A stretch of 64,000 nucleotides of DNA, from positions 1 to 64,000 of the forward strand of contig JAJEKV010000001.1 of NCBI GenBank assembly GCA_021234155.1, in the 5' to 3' direction. The translations under genes and the position numbers were made by a program. How positions within the stretch are numbered: position 1 is the stretch's first letter; each line of letters begins with the position of its first letter. The DNA comes from Isoetes taiwanensis. Its lineage: Eukaryota > Streptophyta > Lycopodiopsida > Isoetales > Isoetaceae. This document shows, in pieces, positions 21,906-32,099 of the stretch. Under the pieces are notes generated by a model. The model was not told where the DNA came from, made no database searches, and worked only from the letters and a program-made list of their open reading frames with translations.

Positions 21906-22930
21906 AAATTTACAAATTTCATCAATCTTATGCTTCATTTTTCTTTGTCACATTCCGATATTGCAATCTTCTTGCGCCATTTACATTCCTTCGTTGTTCA
22001 TCATGGTTCTTGCGTGGTTTAGGGTTATTTGGAGGAATTCGGCAAGAAGGAGGGAAATCCACGAGCTGAAGCAAAGTTTTAGCCGAAAGTGGGAAATTCT
22101 CCTAACGTTCAGGCGTTTCTTGGAGTGGTTCTGGCGGGAATTGAAATCGCTTCATGATTGCATTTTAATTGGCGTGGCAAGTAGTTCGAAAAAAAAGATT
22201 CCATAATATAGCTATTATGTACATCTTGAAAAAAAGCGGTTATGTATTTGAAATGTGATACATCTCTTACTCTACATTTGGCCAAATGTAAGACACCCTA
22301 ACTTTCTTTTACCCATCACCACGGCTTCACCACGGTTTTCCACGGCTTTCACCATAGATTTCACCATAATCAGCCAGGGGCATTGACCATTTTTTGACCC
22401 GGTCAGAAAATAGAATGGCTCTCAGATTCCTGATAGTATCTTGACTGATTTTGGTGACAACAATATATGGATCCCAAATTAGGTCCCTGAATTGATATGA
22501 GGCCAAAATTCATTAAGCTCTGCTTTGTGCAAAGATTCTTGCAAGGCCACTAACTTTTGCTTCAGGGAATTCTGTGTTTTTCTTTTCAGTTTCTTTTGAA
22601 GTCTATTTCTTTTGAACCCGAGCGACCCATCTCATACTTTCCTATTTGTTGAGCTGGTTACCATATTTCGTTAGTGTGCAGATCATAGATTCTGCACCTT
22701 CAAATTCCTTGTTTGCATTTTATAATTAATGACAAAAAGTTCAGCTAACTGAACAGTTCAGCTAACTAAAAGAACAGTGGAAACTCAGAGAACAGTTAAA
22801 GCAAAACAAGTTCTATTGCAAAACAAGGACTATTGCAAAACAAGTTCTGTCATTAATGAAAAGCCTTTACAAAGAATAGTCACAAGGACTATTGCCAAAA
22901 AAATTGAAACCAGGGATTACAATACAAATC
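21906..22930. other. non-coding, short internal repeats
   Basis: Nothing with protein similarity was found. Around 22280-22380 CCACGG.TTCACCA words repeat. At 22740-22870 AACAGTTCAGCTAACT and GCAAAACAAG(T/G)(T/A)CTATT are each repeated two to three times. Confidence 0.5.
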
Positions 22931-22938
22931 TAAACTAA

Positions 22939-23262
22939 TCAGGCGGGGGCCATCTTGAGCTCTATATGGAGGTCGTCCTCGCAGGCATACATCTTCATTT
23001 CGAGGAGTCGCCCCTCGTCATCATAACCTGCATGCACCTACTCGAGCACCCGCATCGAAGCGACAGCCTGTGCATCCATGATGAGCTTCTCCACCTCTGG
23101 TGGAGTGAACTTGGCCACCACTGTAACCGGGCGGCCTCCTCTGGTGGAGGAAGACATGGATCCTCCGCAGGAAGACACGGATTCTGACCGTGTTGGCTGC
23201 GAAGGAGCAGGCACAATGGCTGGGATAGTGTTCCTGCGGAGTGTAGTCTTGAACTTGGCCAT
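22939..23262 (-). pseudogene. small ORF (107 codons) with one internal TAG
   Basis: The minus-strand frame starts MAKFKTTLRRNTIPAIVPAP and carries a Ser/Pro-rich middle, then VVAKFTPPEVEKLIMDAQAV. A TAG at 23038-23040 follows ASMRVLE, after which the same frame runs on for 32 more codons (VHAGYDDEGRLLEMKMYACE and beyond) to a TGA at 22939-22941. The single stop in an otherwise continuous acidic frame suggests a recently broken small gene, or a read-through or sequence error. The frame is also open upstream to 23454, probably leader. No family is recognised. Confidence 0.55.
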
Positions 23263-23639
23263 GGCGTGAAGGAGATGGGCCGGAATGGGGAAGGAGTGAA
23301 GGAGATGGCGAATAGGCGATGGGGACGGAATGAAGGCTGCGGGGCAGAATTTTGGGAATAAAGGGATGCAAATCGTGAGGCATTCATACGATTTTGGGAA
23401 TGAGGCGAGAAGAGGAAAGGGACATTTGCATGCATGCCACCTAGGCTCCAACATGCCATGATAAAAGGGTCAAGCATGCCACATAGACTTGAAAGTATTA
23501 GGAAAATCCACTTCTTGTGGCAATTGTGTAAAGGGGTTGTATATAGATACTTTTATGAATATAAAGAAGTTTACATTTTGCATTCTCATTTTTTATGCTT
23601 GATTCATGTAAATTTGTACTTGAATGTTGAATGAATTCC

Positions 23640-24130
23640 AAGGTATAACTGGATTAAACTGAATTAAACTCAATTAAACTTGCACAAGGCACAGTAGACA
23701 TATGGGTGAGATCAAAGAAAGGCACTAAGGCCTGTGGTATCATTTTTTAGAAACAGCCTGTGGTAAAACAATTAGAAATTTACACAAGGCACAAATTTAC
23801 ACAAGACACAAAGCCATTACAAATTTTTTTACGGATTAAACAAAAGGCACAAGGCACGGATTACGGTCGGCACAAGGCCATCATATGTTAAAAGCAGAAA
23901 ATACCGAATACTTCAGAATTAGAAATTTACACAAGGTTCAAAAAGGCACAAGGCCATCATATATTCAAAAGGCACTAAGGCCATCATATATTACAAAGAG
24001 GCACTAAGGCACAGTATCACAAGGGGTGAGTTCACAAGGGGTGAGATCAACAAGGGGGTGAGATCAAATGAAAGCACTAAGGCCTATATACCATTTTTTT
24101 AAAAAAAAATACAAAAAGGCACAAAAGGCA
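23640..24130. repeat. decayed CACAAGGCA-rich repeat region
   Basis: Words such as TTACACAAGGCACAA, AAAAGGCACAAGGCCATCAT and GGCACTAAGGC(A/C) recur about ten times in irregular spacing, with TCACAAGGGGTGAGATCA-type words near 24020-24065. It is a degenerate tandem array without coding potential. Confidence 0.7.
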
Positions 24131-24267
24131 CGTAGACTAACTTGATCAAAAAAGAAGAAAAAAAAAAAAAAAAGGTGGCACAAAGGGACTTCAAACTTCA
24201 TCGAAGAAAAAGTGAAGAAAATTAGTTTAGAATACATAAAAGAAAGCAAAAATTTAATGCATGCATG

Positions 24268-24609
24268 CTACTTACTCTGTAGAAAATTTTGGAGTTCCAA
24301 AAAAAATTCATGTTCTTCTTCGTCTTCTACCTCTTCTTCTTCTTCGGTCTGGTCTTCGCTCCATTCGTTATCAGAATCTTGGGAATCTTGGGGATCATCA
24401 GAAGAAGCTTCATCAGAGGAATCAAAATTAGAGGAGGATTCCACCTCTTCTGAAAGCTCCGAAAGATCTTCAGAGCTTTTAGAAGAGGTGGAATACGAAT
24501 CAGAGCTCTCAGGCTCAGGGCTCTCGGGTAGTAGGCTCTCAGGATCGGGCTCCTGCAAATGAAAAATTGGCCAAGATCCTATGCCATAACTAGCAAGGAC
24601 CTCAGCCAA
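24268..24609 (-). CDS. small acidic protein, hypothetical
   Basis: An uninterrupted 113-codon minus-strand frame encodes a Glu/Ser/Asp-rich protein with Pro-Glu-Ser repeats (PEPES-type) and a C-terminal run of Glu/Asp ending HEFFLELQNFLQSK. A TTTTTCATTTGCAG acceptor-like sequence near 24554 suggests that the first residues may belong to an intron and that an upstream exon (minus, to 24794) exists. Composition resembles acidic chaperone-like or chromatin proteins, but no family is assigned. On the opposite strand the same DNA reads as Ser-rich, which I take as the shadow. Confidence 0.4.
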   Translation of the reverse strand: MAEVLASYGIGSWPIFHLQEPDPESLLPESPEPESSDSYSTSSKSSEDLSELSEEVESSSNFDSSDEASSDDPQDSQDSDNEWSEDQTEEEEEVEDEEEHEFFLELQNFLQSK

Positions 24610-25020
24610 AGGGATTGATAGCAGTTTCCGGCGCTTATGAGGGGCGGGGAGAGGAGAGGCAGAAGAGCTGGAGAGAGCGGCGGGCTCGACACGTGTTGGA
24701 AGGAATTGGACGATGCTTCTCCTTCACGACCATAGCCTATAAAGGCTGGCGTGAAATTAATTTCGTAGGCTACGATTTTAGGATTTCGTACCATTAGTAT
24801 CTTAATCGTAATGATTTAGTAGGATATACTAATAATAACCTCGAAATGACCATTATTTTATTTTCTAAAAAACAAAAAAAAAAAATATATATATCTATCC
24901 TGAATTGGCCATTCATTTTTGGACACCAATCATATTATGTTGGCTTGGCACTTGTTTAGTAATTTTAGTTATAATTAGCTAGTGTAAATTGATTGTTGAC
25001 TTCAATTGTTGACTTACGCT
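24610..25020. other. upstream flank of the acidic ORF, AT-rich
   Basis: A possible first exon of the acidic ORF lies on the minus strand to 24794. Beyond it is AT-rich DNA with ATATATATCTATCC words. A TATAAAGG at 24738 reads on the plus strand, opposite to the ORF, and is not assigned as its promoter. Confidence 0.4.
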
Positions 25021-25592
25021 TCACCAAACATGTTGGTCAATGAAAGTCAAACATGTAACAAAGGTCATGTAAAGGCTCAAGCATGCCAAGGTAGCTCAAA
25101 TATGCCACCTAGGCTCCAACATGCCAAGGTGGTTCAAACATGCCACCTAGGCTCCAACATGCCACCTATGTTTCACCACATGATTCACCAAATGCACCAC
25201 ATGATTCACCACATGCACCATTTGCATCACCAAACATGTTGGTCAATGAAAGTCAAACATGTAACAAAGGTCATGTAAAGGCTCAAGCATGCCAAGGTGG
25301 CTCAAATATGCCACCTAGGCTCCAATATGCCAAGGTGGCTCAAACATGCCACGTAAGCTCCAACATGCCACCTATGATTCACCACATGATTCACCACATG
25401 ATTCACTAAATGCACCACATGATTCACCACATGCACCATTTGCATCACCAAACATGTTGGTCAATGAAAGTCAAACATGTAACAAAGGTCATGTAAAGGC
25501 TCAAGCATGCCAAGGTGGCTCAAATATGCCACCTAGGCTCCAACATACCAAGGTGGCTCAAACATGCCACCTAGGCTATACAAACATGTGAT
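25021..25592. repeat. tandem repeat of ~206-218 bp, about 2.7 copies
   Basis: Units start TCACCAAACATGTTGGTCAA at 25021, 25227 and 25445. Each contains a nested ~36 bp sub-repeat (CATGCCACCTAGGCTCCAA with GCCAAGGTGGCTCAAA) and a block of CACATGATTCACCA words. Three open frames of 81-90 codons follow the repeat and are artefacts. A fragment of the sub-repeat also occurs at 23435-23480. Confidence 0.9.
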
Positions 25593-25599
25593 TACAAGT

Positions 25600-26230
25600 A
25601 AAGATCTATTGATCCTGTCAACCTCGACTTCATTACTAGAGCAAGCGTGCTTCACAACATCAATCATCATCTCGGCGTGTCCAACGGCTCGCCACTAGAA
25701 ATTGGTACACCTGCAACAAACATATCAGGCCTCACATTGGATGAGTAATACCTTCAACTACGAACTCACCTTGCATTGGGATAGTATGTCCAAGTCTCGT
25801 GACACTGCTGACCACAACTTTCTTTACAAAGACACATATAGCGAGGACCACCGCGACAATCGACCGAGTGGGGAACTTGTAATTTTCTTGTGGCGCAGCT
25901 TTTATGGTGCTTTGGGATTTTGCGTTTGCATCCTCAACAAAACTCATGGCTCCGGAGCCCTTGTACATTTCTAAGTCATCAAAATGGTACACACGGGTGA
26001 CATTTAAGCGGGTGACCTCCAAGACCTACAACGACATACAATATCAAGGTCTTGCTGATAACATCTTTGGCGAGAATGGTACATTCGAAATTGCAAGTTG
26101 AGGGTTCAACGGTTTGTCCTTTGAAGCAAGCGTTCGACAATAATGTGTAAATGAGCGGATCCATGAAATGGAACCTCTGTTCCATGTCATGCTTGATGCA
26201 GAATTGGTGCATGTGACGTTCAAAGACAAG
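25600..26230 (-). pseudogene. exon-like remnant, unrecognised protein
   Basis: Collinear minus-strand pieces read FCIKHDMEQRFHFMDPLIYT (26200-26140), then, after a frame change near 26020, VTRVYHFDDLEMYKGSGAMS and TRSIVAVVLAICVFVKKVVV to 25732. A GTTTGTTGCAG acceptor near 25710 leads into another exon-like stretch (IDVVKHACSSNEVEVDRINR). The hydrophobic IVAVVLAICVFV segment could be a membrane helix. No family is recognised. Confidence 0.45.
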
Positions 26231-26339
26231 ATACGCTCCCGGGACGTATATTATGCTGCCACGTCAGCATTACCGCCACCCGACCGACGCGGTATGCAAG
26301 CGTGTAGCCAAGTGGGTAGCCCCAGGGGGCAACTTGCTA

Positions 26340-27990
26340 AGAATGTGCATTAGTATTAATGTGCACATTTTCCAATGTACACATTAATGTGGGCACACAT
26401 TTCCATGTGGCCACTTGATGCCAAGTGGGCCATACCCATAGGTGCAATTAATGTGCACATTTTCCAATGTACACATTCATTAATGTGCACACATTTCCAT
26501 GTGAGCACATTTGGGTGCACACATTTCCATGTGGGCACATTTGGCCACCTAGCCCTTAAAGGCAAGTGGGCCCTTTTCCCCAATTATCCCACATGCCTAA
26601 AGGGGGATAATTGGAAACCCTAACCACCCCTTGTCTATTTAAGTAGGAGAACCCTAACTTGCCCATTTTTCGTTTCTAGGGTTTTAGAGCTCTGTTTTTT
26701 TTTTTGCCTCAAGAGCCAAAACCGCCTCCCGAACTCATGCGAGAGGCTGCATCATTAGTTTTCCTTGATTCGGGGCATCTCGGTGGGATGGTGGGAGCTC
26801 AGGTCAAGAGGAGGAACTCAAGGATCGGTATTTAGGCAATTTAGTAGTCTAAACCCCATTTCACCCATCGAATCGAGGGGTTTAGCCTCTTAAATTGCCC
26901 ATAGCACCCCTCTAGATCTCTAGATAGCAGATTCTAACTAAAGAACCTAACTCTATGATGTAGATTAGATCTAGTTCTTTAGTTCTCCGTGAAGTATATG
27001 TATGATGTATCTCTATGAACTCCTTGTATTGGGAAGGGGTAGAGACCTAAAGCTTTGTAGTTAATGCTCCTAGAGTAGCCTCTCTAGCACCTTGTAGATG
27101 CTTTTGTGCACAAGAGCCACACCGGTTGTGGGTGAAGGGGCCGGCGGCTTATAAGGAGGTTCGTGTTGACTCTTGAAGCGATCCCTATGGTGTGTTAGTG
27201 CTACCAGGGGATCATTGTGACTAGGTCTAATGGCTTGCCACTTGCGTGTGGGCAAGGCATGGGCTCGGACACTCGTGAGGTGGTGAATATGACCTTCCAT
27301 TGAGTTCAAGTAGAACACGGGCGTGGCCCTCTAGTCACCTTGAGTAAAGATGGAGATCTCGGGGGAGTGATCCCTACCGCCCCCATCGGGACTGGGGAGA
27401 TGCAACCAGGATATAGCCCCTTGGCTATGCATCCGTGGCGAGACTCTGATCAGAGTCCCAACACTTTTCAGCCTACTCGCAAAGTGTGCACAGGAGGGGC
27501 GGATGGAGTGGACAACCCTAAGCCATGTTCATATGCCCGACCAAATCCATTGCCATGAATTTCATGCGCAATGAACTCTGGAGACCCAAGCCGTCCATCA
27601 TCCCTTTGAGTCCGAGCCTTGGGTAGGATTCCCTATGTGATGTGTGATCTTTGTCTATGCAGATATGTGGAGGACCATCCTTCATTGATGGTCATATGAT
27701 GTTGATGTATGTGCTCGACATGTATGTTTTACGCTTCCGCGACTAGGTAGGCCCCGAGGGAGACGAGGTGCAATGACCCTTCCACTCTTCCCACTTTGGA
27801 ACCCGGTACCACGGTTGCGGTGTCATGTGGAGGGCCCTGTATTAGCATGGAGCTGGTGCGGGGATGAACTCCTGTTTGTATACGGTGGGGGGGCAGGTAT
27901 GCGGAGTAGGGGCGATCCACGGTGCATACACACGCCAAAGTCCAAGATGCAGTAAAACAAGATGATTTAAGAAACAACAAAAAGACTTCA
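26340..27990. other. repeat-rich region with an LTR-like segment
   Basis: At 26345-26570 ATGTGCACATTTTCCAATGT and CACACATTTCCATGTG blocks recur two to four times, with inverted relationships. At 26630-26700 TTGTCTATTTAAGTAGGAGA is followed by repeated AACCCTAA and a TCTAGGGTTTTAGAGC sequence, similar to a promoter/leader in plant LTRs. The rest to 27990 has no coding signal beyond short unsupported frames. No matching second LTR, primer-binding site or polyprotein was seen, so a solo LTR is only a possibility. Confidence 0.35.
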
Positions 27991-28008
27991 AATCACGAGT
28001 TGTTTATA

Positions 28009-28254
28009 TTAAATTACTAACCTCATGAAGAAATGGACTATCTTGTCACTGAACCAATCCCTACTTTTCTCCAATATTCTGATTGCCTCTTGATCAAGCA
28101 CAAGAGGCTCCTGCTGTCCTTTAAACACTTCAAGTGGCAAGTGTTCTGGTCGGATATGCGCTCTTAACCTTTGCAGTCCTCGTGCTGGTGGTGTAAGTTT
28201 ACATTCAGCAAATGGAAGATCATTGAAAACCTTGAGGAACATTGAAATAGCCAA
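28009..28254 (-). CDS. short conserved-looking fragment, unrecognised
   Basis: The 81-codon minus-strand frame includes FNDLPFAECKLTPPARGLQR, LRAHIRPEHLPLEVFKGQQE and ILEKSRDWFSDKIVHFFMR. Its charged, non-repetitive composition looks like real coding sequence. It lies just downstream of the FCP1-like copy C stop on the same strand, so it may be a following exon or a different gene fragment. Confidence 0.4.
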   Translation of the reverse strand: MAISMFLKVFNDLPFAECKLTPPARGLQRLRAHIRPEHLPLEVFKGQQEPLVLDQEAIRILEKSRDWFSDKIVHFFMRLVI

Positions 28255-28333
28255 GAAATGAACAATTGAAGTAAAACTTTGTTTATATTAAAAAGTCAAG
28301 AGAGGTTACATCATATACACAATAATACTATTT

Positions 28334-28960
28334 CTAGGCTTTAGTTCTATGTTTTTTCATCATATTAATACAAATTTGACTCTCAATGTCAAACATATTA
28401 AAACATTTTGTTGCTTTCGACATAACTTTGCACATTCCACGCCTTGACAACCCACGAAGCCAAACCTTTAGATCATTCATGAGAAAATTGCCATCTACTC
28501 CTAGGGGCTCCGGCTATTTGGACAGATCATGGTGTTTGGCTCATTGAGGTACCCTTTGTATCTCTGTCATCAATGAGAAGCACGTTCTCTTTTGTGAAAC
28601 ACGAAATTGTCAGTAGACCTTTTGAGGTGCTTCAAAAAATTGGCTTTTCTTTGTTAAATAAATTTGTGTTGGTACACCGATCGATTCCATATGAACTTGA
28701 ATTTGTCCTTGTGTTTCATCAATGCTCCCTTAACTATGATTCTCAAGTTTTGAGCTGCAGGTGGGCCAAAGTGCTATATGAAAATTCATTTGCGCACCAA
28801 TCTATGAACTTCGGCCCGGCTGGTCTAGTTACTACCCACTTGGTTTTAAGTGTGATCAACTTAACACCAACTTCTTTGGCGGTGGGTAGTAACTCACTCT
28901 TGTCATAGCTTCTACCCGAACTCTATTGTAGTAAAAACAAGCAGGATTGGGCTTAACCTT
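28334..28960 (-). pseudogene. FCP1/NIF-type phosphatase domain, degenerate, copy C
   Basis: In order on the minus strand: SGRSYDKSELLPTAKEVGVK, RPAGPKFIDWCANEF (motif I-II linker), NLRIIVKGALMKHKDKFKFI followed by W and NRSVYQHKF, VLLIDDRDTKG (motif III DD), then YLNEPNTMICPNSRSP and GVDGNFLMNDLKVWLRGLSR. The C-terminus is NMMKKHRTKA before TAG at 28334-28336. These are the landmarks of the FCP1 homology domain. Motif I (DxDx[TV]) is not readable at the expected place near 28930. Frame changes at about 28790, 28650, 28545 and 28495 make it a pseudogene. It resembles copies A and B in layout. Confidence 0.75.
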
Positions 28961-29019
28961 GTAGTCTTCGCATGGACCGAGTTGGTGCGGGGCTGGAACC
29001 CCCAAACATTTCTTTTACG

Positions 29020-29521
29020 CTCTTGCTTTTTCTGCGAGACACTTCCAGCTGCAAAATTTAATGATTCGGTAACTATATGGGTCAAATTAAAAAAGAAGCG
29101 AGGCACAAAAGGTTGGAAGTTACCTTGTGACTTACATTCACCGAACGATTTGTTCAGATCATAAACTGATGCATCTGCCGATTTGGCAGATATTGGTGTG
29201 GAGCATGACTTAATGCATCTGCTGATCTGGCGATTGTTGTCCGGTTTGGAGCACCCTCTTTGGAGCTTGCCTTGATGCACCTCTTGATTTGTTGACATCT
29301 TGATTTGTCCGAGTTCCCGTGAAACTGATGCATCTTCCGATTTGCAGAGTTTCTATCGTGTCTAATGCTTTTCGAAGGGGTGTGAGTGTCTTGTCCCCTA
29401 ACTCGACCACATTGTAAGTAGGGATGAAGAAGTAAGCTACATATCCCAATTGCATCAAACAAGACTTGGTTACCTTTGAGGGTAGAAAATAATTCCCTTT
29501 TGGTGTGCTATATGGACTCAC
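29020..29521 (-). pseudogene. upstream coding remnants of FCP1-like copy C
   Basis: The clearest piece (29521-29340, minus) reads YSTPKGNYFLPSKVTKSCLM and LGYVAYFFIPTYNVVELGDK, then a Lys/Arg-rich stretch. Downstream, 29165-29360 contains imperfect repeats of TGATGCATCT(G/T)CCGATTTG, so that part of the frame is repeat-derived. Same strand and proximity suggest exons of the same relic. No family is recognised. Confidence 0.35.
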
Positions 29522-29649
29522 AAAGTCATTGCCACCGTGTATGAATAGTTAGACCTGAATTAGTAAAGCGGCACCATGCTCTGCAAACCACGGAATTGAA
29601 TCACAATTGATTGTAACTATGCTTTGGTTTTTTTAACTAAGCTCGGACT

Positions 29650-29772
29650 TTTTTACTCTCTTTTACGATGTTCTGTTTTTATATATCTAAAGTGTCCCCT
29701 AAAATGAGCGGCGATCTCATCCCTGGGGCACTTTAGATACAAAAAAAACAGGAGAAGCAAAAGAGACTAAGC
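29650..29772. mobile_element. imperfect hairpin, MITE-like, copy 1
   Basis: TATCTAAAGTGTCCCC at about 29685 pairs with GGGGCACTTTAGATA at about 29725. An inner ATGAG..CTCAT pair surrounds a CGGCGAT loop. Pairing continues outward between an ACTCTCTTTT-containing arm and AAAAGAGACTAAG. The whole folds as a ~120 nt imperfect stem. The same core recurs in the adjacent hairpin. Confidence 0.7.
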
Positions 29773-29830
29773 CAGCCAAGATGGAAGAGACTAAGCCAGG
29801 ATGAAAGATTGCTATCTTGTTTTATGTCGG

Positions 29831-29952
29831 GCTTACTTCCTTTTCGAGTTTTCTGCTTGATGTATCTAATTAAGCCACCTGGAAATGAGTGGCGACCTCA
29901 TCCTAGGGGCAAATTAGATACATCAAACATGACAAACGAAAAGAGACTAAGC
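29831..29952. mobile_element. imperfect hairpin, MITE-like, copy 2
   Basis: TGATGTATCTAATT at 29858-29871 pairs with AATTAGATACATCA at 29912-29925. An inner ATGAG(T)GGCGAC(CTCAT) core is nearly the same as in the hairpin 180 bp upstream. Outer arms GCTTACTTCCTTTTCGAG and CGAAAAGAGACTAAGC extend the stem to about 122 nt. The shape also resembles a miRNA-type precursor, but expression cannot be judged from sequence. Confidence 0.75.
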
Positions 29953-29999
29953 TAGGGTGAAAGATTAGGAAGTCCACTAATCCTAATTGGCATCTGTCA

Positions 30000-30230
30000 C
30001 TTACATCAGGCCCTTAGCATGTAAACTAAGCTACCTATAAGTGCTCACCTGTAAGTGCCTCAGTAGTTTGAAGTTGCTTTTGATCCTCCCTACTCACACC
30101 TAAGGCTTGTACCCATCTTTGTAGAAAATTCATGACAACAATTCTCAATGCAACGGTGATTACAAATCCCGCCAAAGTGAACACAAATTTGTCAATGAGA
30201 ATACAATTATACTAAGCACTTCAGAATTTT
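30000..30230. other. spacer, nothing recognised
   Basis: Mixed-composition DNA between the hairpins and the next coding-like block. It contains no repeat or frame I can support. Confidence 0.4.
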
Positions 30231-30233
30231 GTT

Positions 30234-30780
30234 ATGAAGTACCTCAAGAGGCCGAAAGCGGACATGGAAGATGGTATTGGTATTTGCATTCAAGCAATCA
30301 AAGTTGGTAGTGGTTTCCCCATCCTTTGGAGGATCTTGCCCACAGAATGGACAGCCACTACCATAATCTTGACCTTATCAAGATGCGAAGTAGTGGATCC
30401 AAGACAAATAAAGGAAGGCGGTCCTTGCAAGGCGAAACCTCTCTAACCTTGGCTCCGGCACTTTCAATGTTGTTGTGTTTGCTTCCACAGGCGGCCAGAT
30501 TAAGCTCCTCGATTTTTGTGCGCTCAAGTTCGGTAATAGTTCCTTCAGCAAAATTTCGGCCTCAGTATCTTGGCATATAGCCCGAATACCGTCGCACGAC
30601 TTGGTTTATCCTTAATCATTCCTTCCCATTTTTTAAATCTTTATTCATCTTCTCGATGCGGAACTCAAGTTCTTTGAACCTTCATTTGTAGCACATGCGG
30701 GGCTTTGATCACAAGTTTGCAACCTTGCCTTACTTGAATCACTTCTGATCTTGTAGAGTTGATCCATTCTCGGTGTCTGT
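30234..30780 (-). pseudogene. coiled-coil and CxxC coding remnant
   Basis: On the minus strand a Lys/Arg/Glu-rich stretch at 30760-30590 (REDE, KKWEGMIKDKPSRATVFGLY) leads to TITELERTKIEELNLAACGS near 30540-30480. A short CPFCGQDPPKDGETTTNF segment at about 30350-30300 contains a CxxC pair, but it is in a different frame. This order recalls the coiled coil plus finger at 5557-6830. It lies upstream of FCP1-like copy C on the same strand. Stops and shifts are frequent. Confidence 0.35.
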
Positions 30781-30815
30781 TGAATTCAACTGGAAAGTAA
30801 TCCAAGGTTAGTACC

Positions 30816-31047
30816 CGGGGGATTCACATGTTTTGGGCGTACAAACCATGTGAGTTATACTTGAGGGGTTTTTTTTACCATTTTACGTAGGCATACGTAC
30901 CATACTAGGGGTTTTTTAACCACTATTTGGGGTAAACCATATACTTAAAGGGGTTAAAATAGCTTTCATAAGTCAGTATACTAGGGGGTTTTTTACTACC
31001 CCCTGAACGCAGATGGCATATCCCCTTTGTTATAAGTGAATCCCCCG
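30816..31047. mobile_element. short MITE with 12 bp inverted ends and ~9-10 bp target duplication
   Basis: The left end CGGGGGATTCAC (30816-30827) is the exact complement of the right end GTGAATCCCCCG (31036-31047). GGTTAGTACC flanks both sides (30806-30815 and 31050-31059; two extra G separate the right end from its copy). A 9-10 bp duplication fits Mutator-like elements. Inside, three ~70 bp units carry GGGGTTTTTTxACC with ATACT(A/T)G(A)GGGG. The element is non-coding. Confidence 0.8.
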
Positions 31048-31144
31048 GGGGTTAGTACCACATGACACAACAGGCACCACTTTACACACCACAAATTCCA
31101 TCATGACAAACTTTGCACCACAAATGGCATCATATTCACCACAT

Positions 31145-31189
31145 GTGGTGTGGCATGTGGCACCAAACTGGTGCCACATGCCACACCAC
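31145..31189. repeat. perfect 21 bp hairpin, 3 nt loop
   Basis: GTGGTGTGGCATGTGGCACC plus A (31145-31165) is followed by AAC and then its exact complement (31169-31189). The neighbourhood (31060-31330) is made of CACCACA, CACATATGGC and CACCACATGTGGTG words on both strands, so the hairpin is part of a palindrome-rich repeat. Histidine-rich frames over it are artefacts. Confidence 0.85.
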
Positions 31190-31192
31190 ATA

Positions 31193-32063
31193 TGGCACCA
31201 CAATGCACCCAAGGCACCACATATGGCAATCCATTACCCGCACCACAAATGGCGTCAAAGGCACCACATGTGGTGCAAAATGGGATCCATAGTGGTGCCA
31301 CATTAGACAATACCACATGTGGCACCACAACCACCATTTAACGCACCACATCGGTGTGGGCATCCACCACCCCATATGTGGCGGATAGCATGGTGCAATA
31401 TTTAGCGCAGCGATTGGCACCACATATGGCGGACAATCCACCATTCACAAGTATCACCATATCTAACATCACATATACCACGTTTGGTACTATATGTGAC
31501 ACTATATATGCTACAAACTACATTATTAACATATAATTGGCACCATATGACTGTCCTGTAACACATTTGGAGCTACATACTACTGTGAACTGAAATTATC
31601 CACCACAACTCGAAACTAGCAACACAAATTTCCTACACATAACTTACAACACACCCAAATGAAGAAGTAAGTGGTGTACCTGATTGTTCAAGCTTGCTAG
31701 ACCTTGCTGGAACATAACAGTTCCAATATTAAATTGCATCATATGGTGGTTCCAGAAGAAGAGGGTTGAAAAATACCTATTTTTTCCAAGGGGGGTTCAC
31801 CTAATGGTCACGTATGTACCAACTGCGTGAACGTTTAGGGTTTTTTTTTGGGGTGAGTCGACCGTCTACGGTCGAGTTCTCATGCGGTCGAAAGCCCATA
31901 CTTCCGGCTTTGAACATGAAGGGAGCAAAGGCGGGAAGGAGAGATCCGTAGGTGGTCGATTTGGGCTGTTCAATCTGGCAGATAGGACATGGTTTTTTGC
32001 CTAAACGACTTGTATGCCGTTTTGCAAAACCTTATGAGCCTGGTGCTTATGTGCCATACTGGA
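31193..32063 (+). repeat. long direct repeat R, copy 1
   Basis: About 870 bp is closely matched by 50675-51536 in the same orientation. Shared landmarks include ATGCACCCAAGGCACCACAT near the start, ATTATTAACATATAATTGGC in the middle, and ACGACTTGTATGCCGTTTTG near the end. Differences are mostly small insertions or deletions, concentrated around GCGG/CCGC words. No gag-pol genes or clear TG..CA boundaries were found, so it may be a dispersed non-autonomous element rather than an LTR. Confidence 0.85.
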
Positions 32064-32099
32064 ACACAAGGCCCCCAAAATTGAACCAATATGATTTTT

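Noticed and set aside
24212-24562. Plus-strand Ser-rich ORF over the acidic ORF
   Set aside because: Serine runs are the antisense reading of GAA/GAG/GAT codons; the minus-strand acidic frame with an acceptor-like site is the better candidate.
25021-25592. CRISPR-like array because of regular spacing
   Set aside because: Units are ~210 bp with nested sub-repeats and no unique spacers; the context is a plant genome.
26630-26720. Telomere-type AAACCCT repeat
   Set aside because: Only isolated AACCCTAA words occur, not a tandem array; they fit a leader or LTR-like segment instead.
31101-31444. His/Met/Trp-rich ORFs resembling metal-binding proteins
   Set aside because: They arise from the CACCACA/ATATGGC palindromic repeat and are open in several frames on both strands.
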